Counted from the stretch's first letter, positions 15,896 through 25,664 are shown. The stretch is 64,000 nt of DNA from Sphingomonas baiyangensis (GCF_005144715.1 NZ_SWKR01000002.1:1372146-1436145), one strand, 5' to 3'. Program-made: numbers and translations. Notes: a model not told the origin generated them from the letters alone.

Positions 15896-18187
15896 ATGGC
15901 CGAACAGCACGCCGACCAGCCCGAGATCGAAGCCTATGACGGGCCTGCCGGCGGCTGGGGATCGGTCCGCTCACTTGCCGACATTCTGCCGCGCGAGCGG
16001 CTTGGGCCTTCGGCGCTCGCCGAGCTGGCGCGGCAGAACAAGCCCGAAGGCTTTGCCTGCGTGAGCTGCGCCTGGCCCAAGCCCGCCGAGCCGCACGCTG
16101 CAGAGTTTTGCGAGAACGGTGCCAAGGCTACGGCATGGGAACTGGCGAGCCGGCGCACCACGCCCGACTTCTTTCGCGAGCACAGCCTCACCGAGCTTCG
16201 CGGCTGGAGCGACTATCGGCTCGAGGAAGCCGGGCGGCTGACGCACCCAATGCGCTACGATGCGGCGACCGATCGCTACGTGGCGGTCGAATGGGACGAG
16301 GCATTCGACGCGATCGGGGCAGCATTGCGCGCCTGCGATCCGAAATCGGCGGTATTCTATACCTCGGGTCGCGCGAGCCTTGAGACGTCGTTCCTCTACG
16401 GGCTCGCAGCGCGCGCTTATGGCCACCAGAACCTGCCCGACAGCTCGAACATGTGCCACGAATCGACGTCGGTGGGGCTGAAGGCGGCAATCGGCGTACC
16501 GGTCGGCACGACAAGGCCGCATGACTTCGATCACACCGACCTGATCCTGTTCTTCGGCCAGAACCCCGGATCGAACGCGCCGCGCATGCTGCGCGACCTG
16601 CGCGCTTGCCGCAAGCGCGGGGTGGAGATCATCACCTTCAATCCGCTGCGCGAACGCGGGCTCGAGCGCTTCACCGATCCGCAGAACCCGCTCGAGATGG
16701 CGACGGGCAGCGAAACCAGCATCTCGACGCAATATCACCAGGTGAAGACCGGTGGCGACCTGGCGGTGATGACGGGCATCGCGCGCTGCCTGCTCGAATG
16801 GCACGATGCGGCGCTGGCGAACGGCGAGCCGGGCGTGCTCGATACCGACTTCATCGAACGCCATACGCACGGGTTCGACGCGTTCGAAGCGGCGATCCGC
16901 GCGGCCGACTGGACGGCGATCGTCGACGAAGCGGGACTTACGCGCGATGCGATCGAGGCGGCGGCGCGGGTCTATGCGCGATCCTCCGCGGTCATGGCGA
17001 TCTATGGCATGGGGCTGACGCAGCATGTGAAGGGCGTCGCCAATGTGCGCATGCTGGTGAACCTGCTGCTGATGCGCGGCAACATCGGCAAGCCCGGTGC
17101 CGGCCCAACGCCGGTGCGCGGCCATTCGAACGTGCAGGGCCAGCGCACCGTCGGCATCACCGAAAAGACCGAACTCGTGCCCGTCGAACGGATCGAGGCG
17201 CTGTACGGCTTCACCGCGCCGCGCGAGAAGGGACTCGACACGATCGGCGCGTGCCGCGGCATCGTCGACGGGCCGGTGCGCGCCTTTATCGGCCTGGGCG
17301 GCAATTTCCTGCGGGCGGTGCCCGACAGCGACGCGATCGAGGCGGCGTGGGGCAAGCTCGACCTGTCGGTGCAGATCGCGACCAAGCTCAACCGTAATCA
17401 CCTGTTCCCCGCGCGCGATACCTATCTGCTGCCATGCCTCGGCCGCATCGAGCGCGACGTGCAGGCAGGGCGCGCGCAGGCGGTATCGGTCGAGGATTCG
17501 ATGAGCGCGATTCACGGCTCGCGCGGCCGCGTCGAGCCGGCCAGTCCGCACCTCAAATCCGAGACGCGGATCGTCGCCGAGATCGCGCGCCGCATCGTGC
17601 CCGCGAATCCGCGCCTGCCCTGGGAAGCATGGACTAATAACTATGGCCTGATCCGCGACGCGATCGAAGCGACGTGGCCTGAGCAGTTTGCCGACTTCAA
17701 CGCGCGGATGTTCACCCCGGGCGGCTTCTGGCGCGGCAACAAGGCGGCCGAGCGGATTTGGGAGACGCCGAGCGGCAGGGCCGAGTTCGACGTCCCCGAC
17801 ACGCTCAACGCGACGGGGTTCGACGACGCGCCGGGCCGCTTCCGGCTGATGACGCTGCGCTCGAACGACCAGTTCAACACCACCGTCTACGGCTATCATG
17901 ATCGCTTTCGCGGCGTGAAAGGCACGCGCGACATATTGTTCATGCACCCGGCAGACATTGCCGAGGCGGGGCTGGCCGAGGGCGCGACAGTGACGCTCGA
18001 AACCGACGCGGGCGACGGCGTGACGCGCCGGCGCACCGGCCTGATCGTCACGCCATATGCGATTCCGCGAGGTTGTCTGGGCGCTTATTATCCCGAGGCG
18101 AACGTGCTGATTCCGCTCGAGCATCATGCCGAGCAAAGCCACGTCCTCGCTGCCAAATCGGTGCCGGTGCGGATCGTAACCGACTAA
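15896..18187 (+). CDS. FdhF/YdeP-family molybdopterin oxidoreductase
   Basis: 763-residue Mo-bisMGD enzyme of the DMSO-reductase superfamily. Near the N-terminus it has CVSCAWPKP and EFCENGAKA, the cysteine pattern of the YdeP subgroup. The cofactor-binding segment reads SSNMCHESTSVGL, followed by FFGQNPGSNAPR and a C-terminal molydopterin-dinucleotide-binding domain (LMTLRSNDQFNTTVYG). In E. coli YdeP is linked to acid resistance; its electron partners are not established, and no iron-sulfur or quinone-linked subunits are encoded beside it here. fdhD and mobA on the opposite strand supply cofactor maturation. Confidence 0.92.
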   Translation: MAEQHADQPEIEAYDGPAGGWGSVRSLADILPRERLGPSALAELARQNKPEGFACVSCAWPKPAEPHAAEFCENGAKATAWELASRRTTPDFFREHSLTELRGWSDYRLEEAGRLTHPMRYDAATDRYVAVEWDEAFDAIGAALRACDPKSAVFYTSGRASLETSFLYGLAARAYGHQNLPDSSNMCHESTSVGLKAAIGVPVGTTRPHDFDHTDLILFFGQNPGSNAPRMLRDLRACRKRGVEIITFNPLRERGLERFTDPQNPLEMATGSETSISTQYHQVKTGGDLAVMTGIARCLLEWHDAALANGEPGVLDTDFIERHTHGFDAFEAAIRAADWTAIVDEAGLTRDAIEAAARVYARSSAVMAIYGMGLTQHVKGVANVRMLVNLLLMRGNIGKPGAGPTPVRGHSNVQGQRTVGITEKTELVPVERIEALYGFTAPREKGLDTIGACRGIVDGPVRAFIGLGGNFLRAVPDSDAIEAAWGKLDLSVQIATKLNRNHLFPARDTYLLPCLGRIERDVQAGRAQAVSVEDSMSAIHGSRGRVEPASPHLKSETRIVAEIARRIVPANPRLPWEAWTNNYGLIRDAIEATWPEQFADFNARMFTPGGFWRGNKAAERIWETPSGRAEFDVPDTLNATGFDDAPGRFRLMTLRSNDQFNTTVYGYHDRFRGVKGTRDILFMHPADIAEAGLAEGATVTLETDAGDGVTRRRTGLIVTPYAIPRGCLGAYYPEANVLIPLEHHAEQSHVLAAKSVPVRIVTD

Positions 18188-18199
18188 ATCGCTGACTTC

Positions 18200-18223
18200 G
18201 AACGCTCATGTACGACAGCGTTC
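18200..18223. promoter_or_regulatory. Operator-like dyad upstream of the RND operon
   Basis: GAACGCT, 10-base spacer, AGCGTTC: a perfect 7-bp inverted repeat followed by an AT-rich stretch (AAAAAATATTTT), about 95 bases before the pump start. It lies between the molybdoenzyme stop and the efflux operon, where a repressor site would be expected. No regulator gene is adjacent. Confidence 0.5.
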
Positions 18224-18318
18224 AAAAAATATTTTCCCGGCTCTTGCAATGTTGCGGGTGCGAACGCACCTGAGCGAAAACAACGACAATCAAAGTCTCG
18301 TTCGCAAGGGGTCTGGCA

Positions 18319-19521
18319 ATGCGTATTCAGTCCGCAGCGCGCACCGGCGTGCTTCTCGCGTTGGCGGCGCTTGCCGGCTGTTCGGGCGAGACCGCCCCGC
18401 CCGCGCCCCCACCAATGCCCGTCACCGTCGCCACGCCGGTCGCTCGCGAGGTGCGCGACTGGGACGAATATGTCGGCCGTTTCGAAGCGATCCAGGATGC
18501 CGAGGTTCGTCCGCGCGCGACCGGGCAGATCGAGCGCGTTCTGTTCACCGACGGCCAGCGCGTGGGCCAGGGCGAGCCGCTGTTCATCATCGATCCGCGC
18601 CCCTACCGCGCCGCGCTGGCCAATGCCCGCGCGCAGGCGCAACGCGCCCAGGCGACGCTCGCAAACGCGCGCAGCGTGGCCCAGCGTACCGAAAAGCTGC
18701 TCGCCGTGAATGCCGTGAGCCGCGAGGAATATGAGCAGCAGGTCGCCGATGTGCGCACCGCCGAGGCCGATCTTGCAGCCGCACGTGCAGGCATCGAAAC
18801 CGCCGAGCTCAACTTGAGCTTCACGACCGTGCGTTCGCCGATCGCGGGACGGGTATCGAACCGGCGCGTCAGCCGCGGCAATTTCGTCGCCGAGGGTGAG
18901 ACCGTGCTGACGCGCGTCGTCTCGGTCGATCCGATCTGGTTCACCTTCGACGGTGCCGAGAGCTTCTACCTCAAATATCGGCGGCAGGATCAGGCGGGCG
19001 TGCGCGGTTCGTCGCGCGATACCGCCAACCCCATCGAAATCCAGCTCGCCGACGAGAGTGGCTTCAACTGGCGTGGCCGCATGGATTTCGTCGACAATGC
19101 GATCGATCCCAATTCGGGGACGATCCGCGCACACGCGGTGATCCAGAACCCCGACGGTTTCCTGACGCCCGGCATGTTCGGACGCGCACGCCTCGTCGGG
19201 TCGGGCAGCTATCGTGCGCTGCTGATCCCTGACGCGGCGATCGTGACCGATCAGACGCGCAAGTTCGTGTGGGTGGTGGGCGCCGACAACAAGGTGGCGC
19301 AGCGCCCGATCGAGACCGGTCCGCCTGCCGACGGGCTGCGCGTGGTACGCGAGGGCCTGACGCCGCGCGACCGTGTCGTCATCGAGGGCATCACAGCGTT
19401 GCAGCCCGGCGCACCAGTGCAGCCCAAGCCCGGCCGCATCCAGTTGAAGCCCGGCAGCGGATCGCCGGCATCGAACCCCATCGCGGTACCGCCGGCGGCC
19501 GAAGCCGAAGCGGCGAACTGA
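18319..19521 (+). CDS. RND efflux periplasmic adaptor (membrane fusion lipoprotein)
   Basis: 400-residue HlyD/AcrA-type adaptor linking the inner-membrane pump to the outer-membrane channel. The signal peptide ends in a lipobox (LAGC, Cys about 21). A barrel-sandwich lipoyl segment (EVRPRATGQIERVLFTDGQRVGQGEP, in two halves) brackets an alpha-helical hairpin (residues about 100-165, heptad-rich), then comes the beta-barrel. It is the first gene of the operon, 1 base before the pump gene. The sequence resembles MexE/AcrA types. Confidence 0.94.
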   Translation: MRIQSAARTGVLLALAALAGCSGETAPPAPPPMPVTVATPVAREVRDWDEYVGRFEAIQDAEVRPRATGQIERVLFTDGQRVGQGEPLFIIDPRPYRAALANARAQAQRAQATLANARSVAQRTEKLLAVNAVSREEYEQQVADVRTAEADLAAARAGIETAELNLSFTTVRSPIAGRVSNRRVSRGNFVAEGETVLTRVVSVDPIWFTFDGAESFYLKYRRQDQAGVRGSSRDTANPIEIQLADESGFNWRGRMDFVDNAIDPNSGTIRAHAVIQNPDGFLTPGMFGRARLVGSGSYRALLIPDAAIVTDQTRKFVWVVGADNKVAQRPIETGPPADGLRVVREGLTPRDRVVIEGITALQPGAPVQPKPGRIQLKPGSGSPASNPIAVPPAAEAEAAN

Positions 19522-19522
19522 C

Positions 19523-22500
19523 ATGAAGTTCCCGCACTTCTTCATCGACCGCCCGATCTTCGCGGCGGTGCTGTCGATCCTCATCCTCGTGTTCGGCCTG
19601 GTCGCGCTGCCCACGCTGCCGGTGCAGCAATATCCCGAGATCGCGCCGCCCACGGTGGTGATCGCCGCGCAATATCCCGGCGCATCGGCCGAGACGCTCG
19701 CCGAGACGGTGGCCGCGCCGATCGAGGAAGCGGTCAACGGCGTGGAGAACATGATCTACATGTCGTCGTCGAACACCGGCGACGGACAGGTGCAGATCAC
19801 CATCACCTTCGCGCAGGGTACCGACGCCGATCAGGCGCAGGTGCTGGTGCAGAACCGCGTCGCCTCCGCCGAGCCGCGCCTGCCCGAGCAGGTGCGGCAG
19901 ATCGGCGTGACGGTGCTGAAACAGTCGCCCGACTTCCTGCTGATCGCGCAGTTCTTCTCGCCCGACGGCTCGCTCAGCCAGGAATATGTGTCGAACTATA
20001 TCGGCACGCAGGTGCTCGACCAGATCTCGCGCGTCAACGGCGTGGGCAATGCGCAAGCGTTCGGCAGCCGCGACTATTCGATGCGGATCTGGATCGATCC
20101 CGATCTGGCGGCCGCGCGCAACATGACCGTCGACGAGATCACCAATGCCGTGCGCGCGCAGAACGTGCAGGCGGCGGTGGGCACGATCGGCCAGCCGCCG
20201 TTCAACACCGGCCAGACCGCGTTCCAGCTCGGCCTCCAGGCCGAAGGACGGCTGACGACGCCCGAGCAATTCGGCGCGATCGTGCTCAAGCGCAGCGAGG
20301 GCGGCGCGCTGACACGGCTACGCGACGTTGCGCGCATCGAGCTCGGTGCCGAGAATTACGCGATCAACGTGTTCCTGAACGGCAAGGCATCGACCGCGAT
20401 CGCGGTAAGCCAGCTGCCCGGATCGAACGCACTCGACACCGCCGATGCGGTCATCGCCGAGTTCGACCGCATGGCCGAGAGCTTTCCGCCGGGCATGTCG
20501 TATGCCATCGCCTACAACCCCACTGAATATATCTCGGCATCGATCGACGCGGTGTTCGCGACGCTGATCGAGGCGGTGATCCTCGTCAGCATCGTGGTGC
20601 TCGTCTTCCTCCAGAGCTGGCGCGCGGCGATCATCCCGATCCTCGCGATCCCGATCTCGCTCGTCGGCAGCCTCGCGGTGCTGCTCGCCTTCGGCTATTC
20701 GCTCAATTCGCTGTCGCTGTTCGGTATGGTGCTGGCGATCGGCATCGTCGTCGACGACGCGATCGTGGTGGTCGAGAATGTCGAGCGGCTGATGGAGGAG
20801 AAGGGCCTGAGCCCGCTCCAGGCTGCGCACGAGACGATGGACGAGGTGTCGGGCGCGCTGATCGCGATCGCGCTGGTGCTGTGCGGCGTGTTCATCCCGA
20901 CGAGCTTCATCCCCGGAATTTCGGGCACTTTCTACCAGCAGTTCGCGCTGACAATCGCCTCGGCGACGGCGATCTCGGCGTTCGTGTCGCTCACGCTGTC
21001 GCCTGCCATGGCGGCGCTTGTCCTCAAGCCCAAGGCGCATGACGCCGAGCCGCGTGCCGGCTGGCGCGGCCTGCCCGGCCGCTTCGCGCGCGGCTTCAAT
21101 CGCGGGTTCGACTGGCTCGCCGACCGCTACGGGCGGCTGACCGCCAGGACGATCCGCAAGCTCGGCATCGTCGCCGTCGTGTATCTGCTGCTCATCGCGA
21201 TGACCGGCTGGCGCTTCTATGCGACGCCCACCGGCTTCATCCCGCCGCAGGACCAGGGCTTCGTCATCGCCGCTGCCCAGCTGCCGCCGGGCGCCTCGCT
21301 CGAGCGCACGACCGAGCTGGTGCGCCAAGCCAATGCGCTCGCCAAGCAGAACCCGGCGGTCAAGGACACGATCATGCTCGCCGGCCTCGACGGCACGAGC
21401 TTCTCGGCGGCGCCCAATGCGGCGACGATGTTCATCACGCTCAAGCCGCAGGGCGAGCGTGCGCATTCGGACGTGATCGCCAACGAGCTGCGCGGCGCCT
21501 TCGGCCAGCTGAGCCAAGGCATGGTGCTCGTCATTCCCCCGCCCCCCGTGCCCGGCATCGGCACCGGCGGCGGCTGGAAGATGATGATCGAGGATCGCCA
21601 GAACCGCGGCTATGCGGCCCTCGAAGGCGCGGCGATGCAGATGATGATGAAGGCCAACCAAGCCGAGGGCATCGTCGGCGCGTTCAGCCTGTTCAACACG
21701 CGCACGCCACGCCTCTACGCCGACATCGACCGCGAGCGCGCCGAGCAGCTGGGCGTGCCCGTGGGCAGCGTGTTCGCAACGCTCGGCACCTATCTGGGAT
21801 CGGCTTATATCAACGATTTCAATTTCTTGGGCCGCACCTTTCGCGTAACGGCGCAGGCCGATGCGCCCTATCGCGACCAGGCGTCCGACGTGGGCCGGCT
21901 GCGAGCCCGCTCGGCGAGCGGGCAGATGGTGCCGCTCAACGCGGTGATGACGCTGCGCGACGACAGCGGGCCGTATCGCGTGGTGCGCTACAACCTCTAC
22001 CCCTCGGCCGAGTTGCAGGGCGATACCGTTCCCGGCTTTTCGACGGGCCAGAGCCTTGCGACGATGGAACGCATCGCCAACGAGACGCTCCCTGACGGCA
22101 TGGCCTTCGAATGGACCGACCTCGCCTTCCAGCAGAAGCAGGCGGGCAATACCGGCGTGATCGCCTTCGGGCTCGCGGTGCTGTTCGTGTTCCTGCTGCT
22201 CGCGGCGAACTACGAGAGCCTGACGCTGCCCTTCGCCGTCATCCTCATCGTGCCGATGTGCCTGCTGGCGGCGATGCTGGGCGTCAACCTGATGGGTATG
22301 GACAACAATATCCTGACGCAGATCGGGCTTGTCGTACTCATCGGGCTGGCCGCGAAGAACGCCATCCTGATTGTCGAGTTCGCCAAGCATAACGAGGATG
22401 GCGGCGAGGATATGTACAAGGCGGCGCAGCATGCCGCGGCCCAGCGCCTGCGCCCGATCCTCATGACCTCGATCGCGTTCATCCTCGGCGTGCTGCCGCT

Positions 22501-22702
22501 GGTGATCGGCTCGGGGCCGGGATCGGAGCTGCGTGCCGCCCTGGGCGTCGCGGTGTTCTTCGGGATGATCGGCGTGACGCTGTTCGGCCTGCTGTTCACC
22601 CCCGCCTTCTACGTCATCAGCCGCCGCTTGGGCGATTGGGCGGGCAGCCTGCGCCGCCGCCGTACCACGCACGCCGCGACGCCGCAGGGAGAAGCCGCAT
22701 GA
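19523..22702 (+). CDS. RND multidrug efflux permease, HAE1 family
   Basis: 1059-residue AcrB/MexF-type proton-driven pump of the inner membrane. It begins FPHFFIDRPIFAAVLSI. The proton-relay helix shows GIVVDDAIVVVENVER with the paired aspartates, and a conserved Lys lies in the later helix (GLAAKNAILIVEFAK). The porter repeats and 12 hydrophobic helices fit the family length. Substrates are likely hydrophobic or amphiphilic drugs or solvents but cannot be specified. It overlaps the outer-membrane channel gene by 4 bases. Confidence 0.96.
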   Translation: MKFPHFFIDRPIFAAVLSILILVFGLVALPTLPVQQYPEIAPPTVVIAAQYPGASAETLAETVAAPIEEAVNGVENMIYMSSSNTGDGQVQITITFAQGTDADQAQVLVQNRVASAEPRLPEQVRQIGVTVLKQSPDFLLIAQFFSPDGSLSQEYVSNYIGTQVLDQISRVNGVGNAQAFGSRDYSMRIWIDPDLAAARNMTVDEITNAVRAQNVQAAVGTIGQPPFNTGQTAFQLGLQAEGRLTTPEQFGAIVLKRSEGGALTRLRDVARIELGAENYAINVFLNGKASTAIAVSQLPGSNALDTADAVIAEFDRMAESFPPGMSYAIAYNPTEYISASIDAVFATLIEAVILVSIVVLVFLQSWRAAIIPILAIPISLVGSLAVLLAFGYSLNSLSLFGMVLAIGIVVDDAIVVVENVERLMEEKGLSPLQAAHETMDEVSGALIAIALVLCGVFIPTSFIPGISGTFYQQFALTIASATAISAFVSLTLSPAMAALVLKPKAHDAEPRAGWRGLPGRFARGFNRGFDWLADRYGRLTARTIRKLGIVAVVYLLLIAMTGWRFYATPTGFIPPQDQGFVIAAAQLPPGASLERTTELVRQANALAKQNPAVKDTIMLAGLDGTSFSAAPNAATMFITLKPQGERAHSDVIANELRGAFGQLSQGMVLVIPPPPVPGIGTGGGWKMMIEDRQNRGYAALEGAAMQMMMKANQAEGIVGAFSLFNTRTPRLYADIDRERAEQLGVPVGSVFATLGTYLGSAYINDFNFLGRTFRVTAQADAPYRDQASDVGRLRARSASGQMVPLNAVMTLRDDSGPYRVVRYNLYPSAELQGDTVPGFSTGQSLATMERIANETLPDGMAFEWTDLAFQQKQAGNTGVIAFGLAVLFVFLLLAANYESLTLPFAVILIVPMCLLAAMLGVNLMGMDNNILTQIGLVVLIGLAAKNAILIVEFAKHNEDGGEDMYKAAQHAAAQRLRPILMTSIAFILGVLPLVIGSGPGSELRAALGVAVFFGMIGVTLFGLLFTPAFYVISRRLGDWAGSLRRRRTTHAATPQGEAA

Positions 22703-24168
22703 AGCGGATCGCCGCACTCACCGCCGCGCTGATGCTGTCGGCCTGCGCCGTCGGCCCCGATTATGCGCGCCCCGCCCCGCCGGGTGGCATCACCGCCGAG
22801 GCGACCTTCGCCGAGGCGCAGCGGCTGTCGGCAGTTTCAGCCGCGCAATTGCCCGAAAAATGGTGGCAGCTCTACGACGATCCCGCGATCGACCGGCTGG
22901 TCGCCGAGGCGCTGACGCACAATACCGACATCCGCGTCGCCGCTGCGAACCTTCAGCGTGCTCGCGCATTGCTGAGCGAGGCGCGCGGCCGGCGGCTGCC
23001 CAGCACCGACGTGGCGGCGCAATATACGCGCCAGCGCACCGGATCGAACCAGTTCGGCGCACAGTTCGGCGAGGGGCAGCAGATTCCCTCGTTCGAGACC
23101 GACTTCTTCACGCTCGGGCTCGACGTCGGTTACGAGCTCGACCTGTTCGGCGGGGTCAGCCGCGCTGTCGAGGCTGCACGCGGCGATGTCGCAGCTGCCG
23201 CCGCGCAGGTCGATGCCGCACGCGTGTCGGTCGCGGGCGAGACGGCACGCGCCTATGCGCAGGCATGCAGCAACGCCAGCCAGCTCGCCGTCGCGCGCGA
23301 GACGGTGAAGCTCCAGCAGCAGACGCTCGACCTCACGCGCCGGCTGTTCGAAGCCGGGCGCGGCCAGCAGCGCGATGTCGAGCGCGCCGACGTGCTGCTC
23401 CAGCAGACGCAGGCGCAGCTCCCCGCGCTCGAGGCCGAGCGGCGCGCATCGCTCTATGCGCTGGCGACACTCACCGGCCGCCCGCCCGCCGAGATCGACG
23501 CCACTGCCAACGCCTGCGCCCGCCCGCCGCGCGTGGCGCAGGTCATCCCCGTGGGCGACGGCCGCGCGCTGCTCGCGCGCAGGCCCGATGTACGCCAGGC
23601 CGAACGCCAGCTCGCCGCCGATACCGCGCGTGTCGGCGTGGCGACGGCGGCGCTCTATCCCTCGATCCAGCTGCTCGGATCGGTGAGCTTGGGCTCGACG
23701 CAGCTGAACAACCTGATCGACGACGACAGCTTCAACTTCTCGCTCGGGCCGCTCATCTCGTGGAGCTTCCCCAACCAGACTGCCGCGCGCAGCCGGTTGC
23801 GCCAGGCCGAGGCGGTGGCCGAGGGCAGTCTGGCGAGTTTCGACGGCGTGGTGCTGACGGCGCTGCGCGAAGTCGAGCAGGCGCTTGCCCGCTATGCCGG
23901 CGAACTCGATCGCAACCGCAGCCTGCAACGCGCCGAGCGTGCGGCAGGCGAAGCCGCACGCCTCTCGCGGCTGCGCTTCGATTACGGCGCCGAGAGTTTC
24001 CTGCAGCTGATCGACGCCGAGAGCGAGCGCGCAAACGCCCGCGCCGCGCGCGCGCAATCGGACGCGGCGCTCGCCGACGCACAGGTCAATCTGTTCAAGG
24101 CGCTGGGCGGCGGCTGGGAGAACGCGCCCGAGGTCACGCGGCGCGAGACAGCGGCAGTAGAGCGGTAG
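22699..24168 (+). CDS. Outer-membrane efflux lipoprotein, NodT/OprM family
   Basis: TolC-like channel that completes the tripartite pump. 489 residues; the ATG overlaps the permease stop (ATGA). Lipobox LMLSAC is followed by the CAVGPDYARP start typical of NodT/OprM. Two homologous helical repeats contain the conserved WWQLYDDP and, in the second, RRPDVRQAERQLAA. A long coiled-coil pattern (LQQQTLDLTRRLFEAGRGQ) forms the periplasmic tunnel. Confidence 0.95.
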   Translation: MKRIAALTAALMLSACAVGPDYARPAPPGGITAEATFAEAQRLSAVSAAQLPEKWWQLYDDPAIDRLVAEALTHNTDIRVAAANLQRARALLSEARGRRLPSTDVAAQYTRQRTGSNQFGAQFGEGQQIPSFETDFFTLGLDVGYELDLFGGVSRAVEAARGDVAAAAAQVDAARVSVAGETARAYAQACSNASQLAVARETVKLQQQTLDLTRRLFEAGRGQQRDVERADVLLQQTQAQLPALEAERRASLYALATLTGRPPAEIDATANACARPPRVAQVIPVGDGRALLARRPDVRQAERQLAADTARVGVATAALYPSIQLLGSVSLGSTQLNNLIDDDSFNFSLGPLISWSFPNQTAARSRLRQAEAVAEGSLASFDGVVLTALREVEQALARYAGELDRNRSLQRAERAAGEAARLSRLRFDYGAESFLQLIDAESERANARAARAQSDAALADAQVNLFKALGGGWENAPEVTRRETAAVER

Positions 24169-24175
24169 GACGGGG

Positions 24176-24262
24176 ATTAACCCACACTTCCGTCTTCCCG
24201 AGTGATGTCGAGGCATTCGACGGCGCAGCTTCGGCTTCGCTCCACACGAACGGGTTAGGGTG
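24176..24262. repeat. Possible degenerate sphingomonad intergenic repeat
   Basis: The gap between two convergent genes carries, on the minus strand, CCCGTTCGTGTGGAGCGAAG and further on GCCTCGACATCACTCGGGAA. From memory this resembles a palindromic element scattered in sphingomonad intergenic regions (CCGTTCGTG...GAGCGAAG...). The outer AACCC and GGGTT ends are mutually complementary. Only one copy is in the window. Confidence 0.35.
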
Positions 24263-24265
24263 AGG

Positions 24266-24754
24266 TCACTCGCGTTTGCCGACCGCGATATCGAAATGCA
24301 GCACGTCCTCGCGCATACCCAGCTTGGTGTAGAGCGCGATCGCCGGATCGTCGCCATGATCGGCCTGTACAAAGATGACCCATGCGCCGCGGCGTGCCGC
24401 TTCCGCGCGCAGCCTTTCGATCAGCGCGGTGGCGATGCCGCGGCGGCGCCATGGCGCGGCGACCGCGAGATCGTAGATGTAGATCTCGCTGCGCGGCTGC
24501 TCGAACTTGCGCAGTTCATAGCTGGCCAGCGCGCCCACCACCGCGCCGCTCGCATCGATCGCCGCGACCGCGATGAAATCGCGCCCAGCCAGCAGATCGG
24601 CCAGATACGCATCGTCGGGCTGGTTGCCGCAATAGCTGTCACGATCCTCGAACGCCTCGGCGAACAGAGCCAGCATCGCGCGCAACAGCGGCGCGTCGGC
24701 GGCGCCCAGCAGGCGAATGGCGGGCGCGGCCGGATCGGCTGCGCCCACCGTCAT
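24266..24754 (-). CDS. GNAT acetyltransferase resembling AAC(3)-I aminoglycoside acetyltransferases
   Basis: 162-residue GNAT protein. Residues about 84-98 ([15 protein letters not shown]), the acetyl-CoA loop [10 protein letters not shown] (about 103-112) and [20 protein letters not shown] (130-149) match the core of AAC(3)-I family enzymes, which acetylate the 3-amino group of gentamicin-type aminoglycosides, nearly residue by residue. The start ATG at 24754 lies 1 base after the fbaB stop, placing the gene last in a central-carbon operon. Whether it acts on antibiotics or on a native amine is unknown. A longer upstream frame overlaps fbaB and is rejected. Confidence 0.88.
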   Translation of the reverse strand: MTVGAADPAAPAIRLLGAADAPLLRAMLALFAEAFEDRDSYCGNQPDDAYLADLLAGRDFIAVAAIDASGAVVGALASYELRKFEQPRSEIYIYDLAVAAPWRRRGIATALIERLRAEAARRGAWVIFVQADHGDDPAIALYTKLGMREDVLHFDIAVGKRE

Positions 24755-24755
24755 C

Positions 24756-25664
24756 TCATTCGGCGCCCTGATAAATGTCGACGAGCTTGTCGAGCATCGC
24801 CAGCGCCTCGTCGCGCGGCCGCTGGAAGGTGTTGCGGCCGATGATCGAGCCGTTGCCGCCGCCATCGCGAATGTCGCGCGCGTCCTGATAGACGGCATCG
24901 GCGCCCTTGGCCGCTCCACCCGAGAACACCACGATACGGCGCCCGTCGAAGCATGCCTTCACGACATGCGCGACGCGCTTCGCCTGCGTCGAGCCGTCGA
25001 ACTCGGCATAGGCCTTCTTGGCGTCCTTCTGCTCGATATGGTCGCTCGGCAGCTTCACCTTGATGATGTGCGCGCCGAGCAGCGCCGCCATGTGCGCGGC
25101 ATAGGCACCGACATCGAGCGCCAGCTCGCCGTCCTTCGAAAGCTTGCCGCCGCGCGGATACGACCAGATGACGGTGGCGATGCCGACCGACTTGGCCTCG
25201 GCGGCAAGTTCGCGGATTTCCTCCATCATGTCGAACACGTCGTCGGCGCCGGGATAGATGGTGAAGCCGATGGCGGCGCAGCCGAGCCGCAACGCATCGT
25301 CGACGCCGCCGGTCACTGCCTGGTTGATGCCCGTCGCCCACGAATTCGAGCTGTTGACCTTGAGGATCGTGGGGATCTGGCCCGCGAAGCTGTCGGCGCC
25401 TGCCTCGAGCATCCCGAGCGGGGCTGCATAGGCGCTGAGGCCGGCGTCGATCGCGAGCTGGTAGTGATAGTGCGGGTCATAGGCAGCAGGGTTGATCGCG
25501 AAGCTGCGCGCCGGCCCATGCTCGAACCCCTGATCGACGGGCAGGATAATCATCTTGCCGGTGCCGCCAAGACGGCCCTGCATCAGCATGCGATAGAGAT
25601 TGGCCTTTACGCCGGGATTGTCCGACTCATAATTGGCGAGAATGGCCTTCACCGTCGGCGTCAT
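24756..25664 (-). CDS. fbaB: Fructose-bisphosphate aldolase, class I (DhnA/FbaB type)
   Basis: Schiff-base aldolase interconverting fructose-1,6-bisphosphate with DHAP and glyceraldehyde-3-phosphate. 302 residues. The start ([18 protein letters not shown]) is supported by AGGGGA about 6 bases upstream. The DhnA-family pattern includes [21 protein letters not shown], the Schiff-base lysine region IIKVKLPS and [11 protein letters not shown]. It lies 76 bases after pgk in the minus-strand glycolytic operon. A CATACGTATG palindrome sits just upstream of its start. Confidence 0.94.
   Translation of the reverse strand: MTPTVKAILANYESDNPGVKANLYRMLMQGRLGGTGKMIILPVDQGFEHGPARSFAINPAAYDPHYHYQLAIDAGLSAYAAPLGMLEAGADSFAGQIPTILKVNSSNSWATGINQAVTGGVDDALRLGCAAIGFTIYPGADDVFDMMEEIRELAAEAKSVGIATVIWSYPRGGKLSKDGELALDVGAYAAHMAALLGAHIIKVKLPSDHIEQKDAKKAYAEFDGSTQAKRVAHVVKACFDGRRIVVFSGGAAKGADAVYQDARDIRDGGGNGSIIGRNTFQRPRDEALAMLDKLVDIYQGAE

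Noticed and set aside
15971-18142. 723-residue open frame antisense to the YdeP-type gene
   Set aside because: Composition typical of antisense frames in GC-rich coding DNA; the sense gene is clearly real.
18200-18234. Dyad plus A/T run before the RND operon read as an intrinsic terminator of the molybdoenzyme gene
   Set aside because: On the plus strand the stem is followed by A residues, not T, and the arms are 10 bases apart with weak GC content; an operator fits better.
20318-22717. 799-residue open frame antisense to the RND permease
   Set aside because: Extremely Arg/His/Glu-rich and without hydrophobic or domain pattern; the permease on the plus strand is unambiguous.
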